A DNA stretch of 12,513 nucleotides from Aquabacterium sp. (GTDB lineage: Bacteria > Pseudomonadota > Gammaproteobacteria > Burkholderiales > Burkholderiaceae_C), in NCBI GenBank assembly GCA_017989885.1, contig JAGNPA010000019.1:1-12513 (forward strand). The letters run 5' to 3'. A model generated the notes under the pieces. That model searched no databases. It worked only from the letters and a program-made list of their open reading frames with translations, and had not been told where the DNA came from. A program made the translations under genes and the position numbers. Shown piece after piece: positions 6,564 to 12,513 of the stretch (positions are counted from its first letter, which is position 1; each line of letters begins with the position of its first letter).

Positions 6564-6977
6564 TTACTTTTTCAAACTGTCACGAATTTCACGAAGCAAA
6601 ACAACATCTTCGGGCGTGGCGGCGGGGGCGGCTGCTGGGGCTTCTTTCTTCAGTCGGTTGATCTGCTTGATCATCAGGAAAATGATGAAGGCCAGGATCA
6701 CGAAGTTGAGCGCGACGGTCAGGAAGTTGCCGTAAGCGAACACGGCACCGATCTTTTTGGCTTCGAGCAGGGGCAGGGTGGGGTCCTGTCCCGCCAGCGC
6801 GATGTAGTAATTGCTGAAATCCAGCCCACCGACGACCTTGCCGACCAGCGGCATGATGAGGTCATTGACGATGGAGTCGACGATCTTGCCAAACGCTGCG
6901 CCGATGATGACGCCAACGGCCAGATCCATCACATTGCCCTTGACGGCAAACTCTTTGAACTCAGTGAAAAAACCCAT
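6564..6977 (-). CDS. mscL: Large-conductance mechanosensitive channel
   Basis: MscL is an inner-membrane pentamer that opens a wide pore under membrane tension, releasing solutes in hypo-osmotic shock. The 137-residue product is close to the usual length. The N-terminal helix and TM1 ([20 protein letters not shown], residues 14-33) hold the pore constriction, with G22 at the known gating position. TM2 spans about 86-104, followed by a basic INRLKK segment, an Ala/Pro linker and the C-terminal bundle helix [12 protein letters not shown]. The frame is open upstream to 7211, but the ATG at 6977 has a strong AGGAG six bases before it and gives the canonical [10 protein letters not shown] start. 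It is divergent from petA and in tandem with DUF1631 across a 124-base gap; I saw no terminator between them. Confidence 0.97.
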   Translation of the reverse strand: MGFFTEFKEFAVKGNVMDLAVGVIIGAAFGKIVDSIVNDLIMPLVGKVVGGLDFSNYYIALAGQDPTLPLLEAKKIGAVFAYGNFLTVALNFVILAFIIFLMIKQINRLKKEAPAAAPAATPEDVVLLREIRDSLKK

Positions 6978-7129
6978 GTGTGGCTCCTGTCTTGTGTGGA
7001 AGGACGGCGGTGTGCTGCCGCGATGTGGTGAATTGTCGTCAACGAAGCGGGAGAGGCCCGGAAATCGACGACACGGCGCCAGTGTCACCTGGGGATGTTG
7101 CAAAAATGTAGCAGGATCGGGCGGGCAAC

Positions 7130-7141
7130 GCTTGAGCAAGC
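7130..7141. repeat. Short perfect dyad in the mscL/petA divergent region
   Basis: GCTTG-AG-CAAGC is a perfect 5-bp inverted repeat in the 260-base intergenic region 6978-7237, which has no gene. It could be a regulator site for petABC or mscL or may be chance. Apart from this dyad and the candidate petA promoter elements I see nothing definite there. Confidence 0.25.
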
Positions 7142-7167
7142 TGCTGAGAATCGACCGGGATGCGCCT

Positions 7168-7196
7168 TTGACCTCCGTTAGAATATGCGGTTGACC
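7168..7196 (+). promoter_or_regulatory. Candidate promoter region of petABC
   Basis: A good -10-like hexamer TAGAAT lies at 7179-7184, 54 bases before the petA ATG, but no good -35 box sits 16-18 bases upstream of it. TTGACC occurs twice, at 7168-7173 and 7191-7196, 23 bases apart, and the second copy could serve as a -35. The exact promoter is therefore ambiguous; that one lies here is inferred from the divergent layout. Confidence 0.35.
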
Positions 7197-7237
7197 CCAT
7201 ATCTCTGTCATCGTCCTATCAGTCCCTAAGGATACCC

Positions 7238-7837
7238 ATGAGCAATCAGCCAGTGGACCAAAGCCGTCGGACCTGGGTGACCATGGCCTGCGCCGCCGGT
7301 GGCGTGGGCGGCGTGGCCACCGCCATCCCCTTCGTTTCGACCTTCCAACCCTCCGAGCGCGCGAAAGCCGCCGGTGCTGCCGTTGAGGCGGACATCAGCG
7401 CCCTCAAGCCGGGCGAGATGATGACGGTTGAATGGCGCGGCAAGCCCGTGTGGATCCTCAAGCGCACGCCCGAGCAGGTCGCTGCGCTCAAGAGCATCGA
7501 TCCGCAACTGGCCGACCCCGATTCCGAGCGCAAGCCTGCCGAGCTGACGCCCGAGTACTGCCGCAACACCCAACGCTCCATCAAGGACGACGTGCTGGTG
7601 GCGGTTGGCATCTGTACCCACCTGGGTTGCTCGCCTTCGTCCAAGTTCCAGTCTGGCCCGCAGGCTTCCCTGCCTGACGACTGGCCGGGCGGGTTCCTGT
7701 GCCCTTGCCACGGTTCGACCTTTGACCTGGCAGGTCGCGTGTTCAAGAACAAGCCGGCTCCGGACAATCTGGAGATTCCGCCCCACATGTACTTGTCCGA
7801 CACCAAGCTGCTGATTGGTGAAGACAAGAAGGCCTGA
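7238..7837 (+). CDS. petA: Ubiquinol-cytochrome c reductase Rieske iron-sulfur subunit
   Basis: This subunit of the bc1 complex takes the first electron from ubiquinol through a [2Fe-2S] cluster and passes it to cytochrome c1. The 199-residue protein has the two cluster boxes CTHLGC (126-131) and CPCHGS (155-160): ligands C126, H128, C155, H158, with C131/C157 as the expected disulfide. The N-terminus has a twin-arginine motif SRRTWV (9-14) before a hydrophobic, Gly/Ala-rich helix, so it is a predicted Tat substrate kept as a membrane anchor; tatABC lies elsewhere in this window. The residue two after S160, usually Tyr in high-potential Rieske proteins, is Phe (F162). AAGGA lies five bases before the ATG. 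First gene of petABC, 14 bases ahead of petB. Confidence 0.97.
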   Translation: MSNQPVDQSRRTWVTMACAAGGVGGVATAIPFVSTFQPSERAKAAGAAVEADISALKPGEMMTVEWRGKPVWILKRTPEQVAALKSIDPQLADPDSERKPAELTPEYCRNTQRSIKDDVLVAVGICTHLGCSPSSKFQSGPQASLPDDWPGGFLCPCHGSTFDLAGRVFKNKPAPDNLEIPPHMYLSDTKLLIGEDKKA

Positions 7838-7851
7838 CAGGAGACACGCAC

Positions 7852-9249
7852 ATGGCTGAAATGAAGCAGGCGCCCGCGGGTGCCTCGAACGGCGAGAAGT
7901 TCATGACCTGGGTGGACAACCGGTTTCCGGCCACCAAGCTCTGGAACGAACACGTCGGCGAATACTACGCACCGAAGAATTTCAACTTCTGGTATTTCTT
8001 CGGCTCGCTGGCCCTGCTGGTGCTGGTGATCCAGATCGTGACCGGGATCTTCCTGGTCATGAACTACAAGCCGGACGCCAACCTGGCGTTTGCGTCGGTC
8101 GAGTACATCATGCGCGATGTGCCCTGGGGCTGGCTGATCCGCTACATGCACTCCACGGGTGCCTCGGCGTTCTTCGTCGTGGTGTACCTGCACATGTACC
8201 GCGGCCTGATCTACGGTTCCTACCGTACGCCACGCGAGCTGGTCTGGATCTTCGGTTGCCTGATTTTCCTGGCACTGATGGCCGAAGCCTTCATGGGCTA
8301 CCTGCTGCCTTGGGGTCAGATGTCCTTCTGGGGCGCTCAGGTGATCATCAACCTGTTCGCCGCCGTGCCCTTCATCGGTCCTGACCTGGCCATCCTGATC
8401 CGCGGTGACTTCGTGGTCGGTGACGCCACACTGAACCGCTTCTTCTCGCTGCACGTGATCGCCGTGCCCCTGGTCCTGCTGGGCCTGGTGGTCGCACACA
8501 TCATCGCGCTGCACGAAGTGGGCTCGAACAACCCGGACGGTGTCGAGATCAAGCAAGGCCCCAAGGACGCCAAGGGCAAGCCGCTCGATGGCATCCCCTT
8601 CCACCCTTACTACTCGGTGCACGACCTGCTGGGCGTGGTGGGCTTCCTGATCGTCTTCACGGCCGTGATCTTCTTCGCGCCTGAGATGGGTGGTTACTTC
8701 CTGGAACGCCCGAACTTCATCCCGGCCGACCCGTTCCAGACACCTGCGCACATCGCGCCGGTCTGGTACTTCACCCCGTTCTACTCGATGCTGCGCGCCA
8801 CGACCGACCTGATGGTCAACGTGCTGGCCATCATCATCGCGCTGGGTGCCGTGCTGAACCTGATCAAGGGTCAGGGCAAGTCCAAGGTGGTGGGTGTGGT
8901 CATCGCCGCCGTCGTGATCGCGCTGCTCAAGACCTTCGAAGCGAAGTTCTGGGGCGTGGCCGTGATGGGTGGCGCCGTGGTGATCCTGGTGGGTCTGCCC
9001 TGGTTGGACAAGAGCCCGGTCAAGTCGATCCGCTACCGTCCGAGCTGGCACAAGCTGGTGTACGGCGTGTTCGTGATCAACTTCGTGATTCTGGGTTACC
9101 TGGGCGTGCAACCGCCTTCGCCCACGGGCGAGATGGTCTCGCAAGTCGGCACGCTGATCTACTTCGGCTTCTTTGTGCTGATGCCGTGGTGGAGCCAGTT
9201 GGGTACGTTCAAGCCCGTGCCCGATCGCGTCACCTTCAAGCCCCACTGA
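7852..9249 (+). CDS. petB: Cytochrome b subunit of the bc1 complex
   Basis: Cytochrome b holds both quinone sites and the two b haems of the bc1 complex in the inner membrane. The 465-residue product shows the haem histidine pairs H100/H114 and H201/H216, the conserved GYLLPWGQMSFWGAQV segment (149-164), and the Qo-site motif as PVWY (303-306) rather than PEWY. Hydrophobic helices fit eight or more membrane passes, and the extra length is in the C-terminal helices after about residue 315. The second His pair has 14 residues between, as I recall for beta- and gammaproteobacterial cytochrome b. AGGAGA lies seven bases before the ATG. It sits between petA (14-base gap) and petC (20-base gap) in one operon. 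Confidence 0.98.
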   Translation: MAEMKQAPAGASNGEKFMTWVDNRFPATKLWNEHVGEYYAPKNFNFWYFFGSLALLVLVIQIVTGIFLVMNYKPDANLAFASVEYIMRDVPWGWLIRYMHSTGASAFFVVVYLHMYRGLIYGSYRTPRELVWIFGCLIFLALMAEAFMGYLLPWGQMSFWGAQVIINLFAAVPFIGPDLAILIRGDFVVGDATLNRFFSLHVIAVPLVLLGLVVAHIIALHEVGSNNPDGVEIKQGPKDAKGKPLDGIPFHPYYSVHDLLGVVGFLIVFTAVIFFAPEMGGYFLERPNFIPADPFQTPAHIAPVWYFTPFYSMLRATTDLMVNVLAIIIALGAVLNLIKGQGKSKVVGVVIAAVVIALLKTFEAKFWGVAVMGGAVVILVGLPWLDKSPVKSIRYRPSWHKLVYGVFVINFVILGYLGVQPPSPTGEMVSQVGTLIYFGFFVLMPWWSQLGTFKPVPDRVTFKPH

Positions 9250-9269
9250 TCGCTGCAGGAAAAACAGAC

Positions 9270-10037
9270 ATGAAAAAGATTCTTGCTTCCCTGTTGGCCG
9301 CCTTTGCCCTGGTGACGGGTGCGCAGGCTGCCGGTGGCGCCCTGGTGCTGGACAAGTTCCCCAAGGAACGTGTCTCTGACCTGGCTGCTCTGCAGAACGG
9401 CGCCAAGCTGTTCGTCAACTACTGCCTGAACTGTCACTCCGCTGCCTTCATGCGCTTCAATCGCCTGACGGACATCGGTCTGACCGAACAGCAGATCAAG
9501 GACAACCTGCTGTTCCCCACCGACAAAGTGGGTGAAGTGATGAAGGTGTCTCTGGACGCCAAGGACGCCAAGGCGTGGTTCGGTGCTTTGCCACCCGATC
9601 TGACCTTGGTGGCCCGTTCGCGTGCCAGTGGCTCCGGCTCGGGTGCGGACTACCTGTACACCTACCTGCGTACGTTCTACCGTGACGACACCCGTCCGAC
9701 CGGCTGGAACAACCTGACTTTCCCCAACGTGGGCATGCCGCACGCTTTGTGGGAATTGCAAGGTCAGCGCGCCGCCAAGTTCGTCGATGTGGTCGACCCG
9801 CATGATCCGACCAAGAAGACGCATGAATTTGAAGGCTTCGAGCAGTTGACGCCGGGTACGATGTCGCCGCAAGAGTACGACAGCGCGATCGCCGATCTGG
9901 TTGCCTACATGCAATGGATGGGCGAGCCGGCTCAGCAGCAGCGTACCCGCATCGGCGTGGGTGTCCTGATTTTCCTGGCGATCTTCTTCGTGATCGCCTG
10001 GCGTCTGAATGCCGCGTTCTGGAAAGACGTGAAGTGA
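9270..10037 (+). CDS. petC: Cytochrome c1 subunit of the bc1 complex
   Basis: Cytochrome c1 accepts electrons from the Rieske cluster and hands them to soluble or membrane cytochrome c on the periplasmic side. The 255-residue precursor begins with a Sec signal, MKKILASLLAAFALVTGAQA, cleaved probably after residue 20. The haem site is CLNCH (52-56). PPDLT (108-112) forms part of the haem pocket, and M156 in NVGMPHALW is a plausible sixth ligand. A C-terminal anchor helix spans about 227-245, ending in a basic tail WKDVK. The frame is open back into petB, but the ATG at 9270 with AGGA nine bases before it gives the proper signal peptide. Last gene of petABC, followed by a strong terminator. Confidence 0.97.
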   Translation: MKKILASLLAAFALVTGAQAAGGALVLDKFPKERVSDLAALQNGAKLFVNYCLNCHSAAFMRFNRLTDIGLTEQQIKDNLLFPTDKVGEVMKVSLDAKDAKAWFGALPPDLTLVARSRASGSGSGADYLYTYLRTFYRDDTRPTGWNNLTFPNVGMPHALWELQGQRAAKFVDVVDPHDPTKKTHEFEGFEQLTPGTMSPQEYDSAIADLVAYMQWMGEPAQQQRTRIGVGVLIFLAIFFVIAWRLNAAFWKDVK

Positions 10038-10077
10038 TCCTGACGCATTCACTGAGTGATCGGTGAGTGCTGTGGTG

Positions 10078-10120
10078 GCGCAGTGGTCTGCTCTCAGCGA
10101 CCACTGCGCTTCGTTGTTTT
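10078..10120 (+). terminator. Rho-independent terminator after petC
   Basis: A perfect 11-bp stem, GCGCAGTGGTC (10078-10088) with GACCACTGCGC (10099-10109), encloses a 10-base loop and is followed by the T-rich stretch TTCGTTGTTTT. It separates the petABC operon from sspA and starts 41 bases past the petC stop. Confidence 0.8.
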
Positions 10121-10144
10121 GAGATATTTAGGAGACCCACCCCC

Positions 10145-10759
10145 ATGATGGTGCTTTATTCCGGGACGACCTGCCCTTACTCGCATCGTTGCCGTTTTGT
10201 GCTGTTCGAAAAGGGCATGGATTTCGAAATCCGTGACGTGGACGTCTTTGCCAAGCCCGAAGACATTGCCCTGATGAACCCGTACAACGAGGTGCCCATC
10301 CTCGTTGAGCGCGACCTCATCCTGTACGAATCGCACATCATCAACGAGTACATCGACGAGCGCTTCCCGCATCCCCAGTTGATGCCTGGCGATCCGGTGG
10401 CCCGTGCCCGCGTGCGCCTGTTCCTGCTCAACTTCGAGAAGGAGCTGTTCTCGCACGTGAACCTGCTCGAAGGCCGTGGCGGCGTGAAGGGGACCGACAA
10501 GCAGCTGGAGAAGGCCCGTTCGCAGATCCGCGATCGCCTGACGCAGCTGGCGCCGATCTTCCTGAAGAACAAGTACATGCTGGGCGACGATTTCTCGATG
10601 CTCGACGTGGCGATTGCCCCGCTGCTGTGGCGCCTGGATTACTACGGCATCGAGCTGTCGAAAAATGCCTTGCCGCTGTTGAAGTATGCTGAACGCATCT
10701 TCTCGCGCCCGGCCTACATCGAGGCGCTGACGCCGTCTGAAAAGGTGATGCGCAAGTGA
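10145..10759 (+). CDS. sspA: Stringent starvation protein A (GST-fold RNA polymerase-associated protein)
   Basis: SspA binds RNA polymerase and, in E. coli, shifts transcription under starvation and acid stress. The 204-residue product has the glutathione-S-transferase fold: a thioredoxin-like N-terminal part (about 1-75) with NEVPILV before the GST cis-proline and an ESHIINEYIDERFPH helix, then an all-helical C-terminal part. The surface motif PHP (75-77), known to matter for E. coli SspA, is present, followed by LMPGDPVARAR. Residues 10-14 read CPYSH, a glutaredoxin-like Cys context that E. coli SspA lacks as I recall. The start is the first of two adjacent ATGs (10145), ten bases after AGGAG. 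sspB follows after 28 bases, the classic SspA-SspB pair. Confidence 0.95.
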   Translation: MMVLYSGTTCPYSHRCRFVLFEKGMDFEIRDVDVFAKPEDIALMNPYNEVPILVERDLILYESHIINEYIDERFPHPQLMPGDPVARARVRLFLLNFEKELFSHVNLLEGRGGVKGTDKQLEKARSQIRDRLTQLAPIFLKNKYMLGDDFSMLDVAIAPLLWRLDYYGIELSKNALPLLKYAERIFSRPAYIEALTPSEKVMRK

Positions 10760-10787
10760 TCGTGCTGCGTGATCGACAACCGACCCC

Positions 10788-11399
10788 ATGAGCATGTCCA
10801 CAGAACAAGAAGCACAAGGGACGTCCACCCGTCCTTACCTGATCCGCGCCTTGCATGACTGGTGCACCGACAACGGGTTCACGCCTTACGTGGCGGTGTA
10901 CGTCGACCGTTCGGTGCAGGTGCCTCAGGAGTACGTCAAGAACAACGAGATTGTTCTGAACGTGAGCTTTGAGGCGACCAGCCAGTTGGTGCTGGGCAAC
11001 GAGTTTGTGGAGTTCAAGGCGCGCTTCGGTGGCCGGGTGCGCGACATCGTCGTGCCGGTCGATCATGTGGTGGCGATTTACGCACGTGAAAACGGGCAGG
11101 GCATGGCCTTCCCGGTGCCGACCTCTTTGGGCGGCGAGGGGGTGGATGCACCGACTTCGGCGACCGAGGATGAGCCGGCTGCCGCAGCGGCTGAGTCCGG
11201 CGTTGCGGACAAGGCCTCGGCTGAGGAGCGTTCGGTGGGGTTGCACCTTGCACGTGCCCCGAAGCCTGCCAAGGAAAAGACCGTCTTGAAGTCGGTGGAG
11301 TCGGAATCGCGACCTGCATCCGCAGGGGGTAGCAGCGATGACAGCCCCGAGCCCCCGCCGTCTGGTGGCGGCCGCCCGACACTGCGCAGAATCAAGTGA
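10788..11399 (+). CDS. sspB: ClpXP protease specificity-enhancing factor SspB
   Basis: SspB is a dimeric adaptor that captures ssrA-tagged proteins from stalled ribosomes and delivers them to ClpXP. The 203-residue product has the globular substrate-binding domain at about 15-112, with RPYLIRALHDWCTDNGFTPY, VQVPQEYVKNNEIVLNVS, ARFGG and VVAIYARENGQG. The C-terminal ClpX-binding tail is GGRPTLRRIK, matching the XB motif. Between them lies a disordered linker of about 80 residues, rich in Ala, Glu, Ser and Pro, longer than in the 165-residue E. coli protein. The start may be the ATG at 10788 or 10794; no strong ribosome site is visible, so coupling with sspA is likely. A tRNA gene begins 26 bases past the stop. 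Confidence 0.95.
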   Translation: MSMSTEQEAQGTSTRPYLIRALHDWCTDNGFTPYVAVYVDRSVQVPQEYVKNNEIVLNVSFEATSQLVLGNEFVEFKARFGGRVRDIVVPVDHVVAIYARENGQGMAFPVPTSLGGEGVDAPTSATEDEPAAAAAESGVADKASAEERSVGLHLARAPKPAKEKTVLKSVESESRPASAGGSSDDSPEPPPSGGGRPTLRRIK

Positions 11400-11409
11400 A
11401 GAAGCTGTG

Positions 11410-11415
11410 TAGAAT
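11410..11415 (+). promoter_or_regulatory. Possible -10 element for tRNA-Thr
   Basis: TAGAAT begins ten bases before the end of the short sspB-tRNA spacer and would place a start site close to the mature tRNA 5' end. No recognisable -35 box is seen at the right distance (that position overlaps the sspB 3' end), so readthrough from sspB remains an alternative. Confidence 0.3.
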
Positions 11416-11425
11416 GTGAGGCAGT

Positions 11426-11501
11426 GCCGGCTTAGCTCAGTTGGTAGAGCAACCGCCTTGTAAGCGGTAGGTCGTCAGTTCGAATCCGACAGCCGGCACC
11501 A
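11426..11501 (+). tRNA. tRNA-Thr (anticodon UGU)
   Basis: A 76-base gene folds as a full cloverleaf. The 7-bp acceptor stem GCCGGCT/AGCCGGC has encoded ACCA, the D arm is GCTC-AGTTGGTA-GAGC, and the anticodon stem ACCGC/GCGGT has loop CTTGTAA, so the anticodon is TGT, reading ACA threonine codons. The T arm is GTCAG-TTCGAAT-CCGAC, whose fourth pair is an A-C mismatch. It follows sspB by 26 bases and is followed by its own terminator. Confidence 0.96.
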
Positions 11502-11515
11502 CCCGTATCGACAAG

Positions 11516-11549
11516 AAAGCCGCTTGGCCATGCGCCTCGCGGCTTTTTT
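11516..11549 (+). terminator. Rho-independent terminator after tRNA-Thr
   Basis: An 8-bp stem AAAGCCGC (11516-11523) with GCGGCTTT (11539-11546) and a 15-base loop runs into six T (11544-11549). It ends the sspA-sspB-tRNA stretch 14 bases after the tRNA. The remaining spacer up to the next gene (11550-11664) shows only a weak promoter-like pair (TTGATG 11597, TAAAGT 11618, 15 bases apart). Confidence 0.85.
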
Positions 11550-11664
11550 GCATATGGCGCATCCTCCTTTGGGGTGCATTCCGGCTGACCCTGAGCTTGA
11601 TGCCGGGGTGCCCCTGTTAAAGTCTTCCGATACGCCTTCCCTTCACGTATCAACAAGACACATC

Positions 11665-12513
11665 ATGGGCAGCAAGACCGAACGGTTCTACAAGATCGAG
11701 TTGATGATCCGCCACCGCGGCCAGGTGAGCTTCGAGGAGATGCTCGCAGAGCTGGAGGTGTCGCGTGCGACGCTCAAGCGCGATCTGCAGTTCCTGCGGG
11801 ACCGCATGGGGGCGCCCATCGTGTACGACCGTGCCGAGAACGTCTACCGTTTTGCCGATGAGGGACACACAGGCGACAAGCATGAGCTGCCGGGTTTGTG
11901 GTTCGACCAGAAGGAGCTGTATGCGCTGCTGATGGCGCACCACTTGCTGTCGGATCTGGACCCGGAGGGCACGCTGAGCCGCCACATGGGTCCTTTGCTG
12001 GATCGGGTGCACCAGTTGCTCGGCAGCGCCGAAGTGGATGCGACCGAGTTGATGCGCCGGGTTCGCATCGTGGGCTCGGCGCGGCGCGCCGTGGGCTCTC
12101 AGTGCTTTGAGGTGATCTGCGCGGCGCTGTTGCAGCGTCGCCGTGTGCAACTGCAGTACTTCACGCGTTCACGCAAGGCGCGTTCGGTGCGCGAGGTGTC
12201 GCCGCAGCGCCTGATCCATTACCGCAACACCTGGTACCTCGACGCGTGGTGCCACGAGAGCGAGGCCCTGCGCCGCTTTGCGCTGGACGCCGTCGAAGAC
12301 GCGCAGCCCCTGGAGCGCAAGGCTCGCAACCTGTCCCTCAAGCGTGTGGAAGAGGAGATGGACGGGGGCTACGGCATCTTTGCCGACAACAAGGTGAGTT
12401 GGGCACACTTGCGCTTCACGGCCGAGGCGGCGCCATGGGTGTCGCAAGAAGCCTGGCATCCCCAGCAGGAGACCGAGGTGGATGACACCGGTGCCTTGCT
12501 GATGAAGTTGCCC
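11665..12513 (+). CDS. HTH and WYL-domain transcriptional regulator (3' truncated)
   Basis: The frame is open from an ATG at 11665 to the window edge, 283 codons without a stop. Residues about 5-60 form a winged helix-turn-helix of the DeoR/HTH_11 type (VSFEEMLAELEVSRATLKRD). A linker follows, then a WYL domain at about 140-215: VSPQRLIHYRNTWYLDAWCH holds the W190-Y191-L192 triad, and RRFALDAVEDA follows. Residues after about 245 begin the C-terminal WCX-type extension, cut by the window. WYL regulators bind DNA as dimers and are thought to sense nucleic acid or nucleotide ligands; some control DNA-damage or phage-defence genes, others housekeeping genes. Target and ligand are unknown here. 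No clear Shine-Dalgarno precedes the ATG, but no other start fits better. It lies 163 bases after the tRNA. Confidence 0.9.
   Translation, partial: MGSKTERFYKIELMIRHRGQVSFEEMLAELEVSRATLKRDLQFLRDRMGAPIVYDRAENVYRFADEGHTGDKHELPGLWFDQKELYALLMAHHLLSDLDPEGTLSRHMGPLLDRVHQLLGSAEVDATELMRRVRIVGSARRAVGSQCFEVICAALLQRRRVQLQYFTRSRKARSVREVSPQRLIHYRNTWYLDAWCHESEALRRFALDAVEDAQPLERKARNLSLKRVEEEMDGGYGIFADNKVSWAHLRFTAEAAPWVSQEAWHPQQETEVDDTGALLMKLP

Noticed and set aside
7246..9246. A 666-codon open frame on the minus strand opposite petA-petB
   Set aside because: It is the antisense shadow of two certain genes in high-GC DNA; its His/Asp/Gln/Arg-rich low-complexity composition matches no protein type and petA/petB signatures are unmistakable on the other strand.
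11432..11656. A 74-codon minus-strand frame ending in GCRIRTDDLPLTRRLLYQLS
   Set aside because: This peptide is the translation of the antisense strand of a tRNA gene, a familiar spurious protein in databases.
11502..11664. Phage or island attachment site at the tRNA-Thr 3' end
   Set aside because: No second copy of the tRNA 3' end, integrase or composition change is visible in the window.

Overview
The window reads as an ordinary, densely packed chromosomal stretch from a high-GC betaproteobacterium, most likely order Burkholderiales (a Comamonadaceae or Aquabacterium/Leptothrix-type organism). This rests on the protein flavour and gene associations: hisI-hisE next to tatA-tatB-tatC, petA-petB-petC followed by sspA-sspB, a TatB with a long basic/aromatic tail, and a DUF1631 protein. 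The genus is inference. No insertion sequence, prophage gene, CRISPR array or integrase is visible.

Left part (1-2923): the 3' end of a DegQ/DegS-type protease gene (+) meets a convergent minus-strand run read as hisI, hisE, tatA, tatB, tatC, which ends in a clear hairpin terminator at 414-439. The run pairs two late histidine-biosynthesis steps with the complete twin-arginine translocase. Centre (2924-6977): a pdxA-type dehydrogenase gene (+, GTG start) diverges from hisI and converges on a large DUF1631 gene (-). Upstream of the latter lies the mechanosensitive channel gene mscL (-). The 124 bases between mscL and DUF1631 are unusually rich in inverted repeats.

Right part (7238-12513, all +): petA, petB and petC encode the cytochrome bc1 complex and end at a perfect 11-bp terminator hairpin. 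sspA and sspB follow (RNA polymerase-associated stringent starvation protein and ClpXP adaptor), then a tRNA-Thr(UGU) with its own terminator, and finally a WYL-domain transcription regulator cut by the window edge.

Functional links: PetA carries a twin-arginine signal and is a predicted substrate of the TatABC translocase encoded about 5 kb away, whereas cytochrome c1 (PetC) has a Sec-type signal. No intergenic gap exceeds 300 bases; the longest is the mscL/petA divergent region, 6978-7237. I found no convincing new multi-gene system. The parts least explained by known biology are the DUF1631 gene with its repeat-rich upstream region, the atypical isolated pdxA, and the truncated WYL regulator just after the tRNA.
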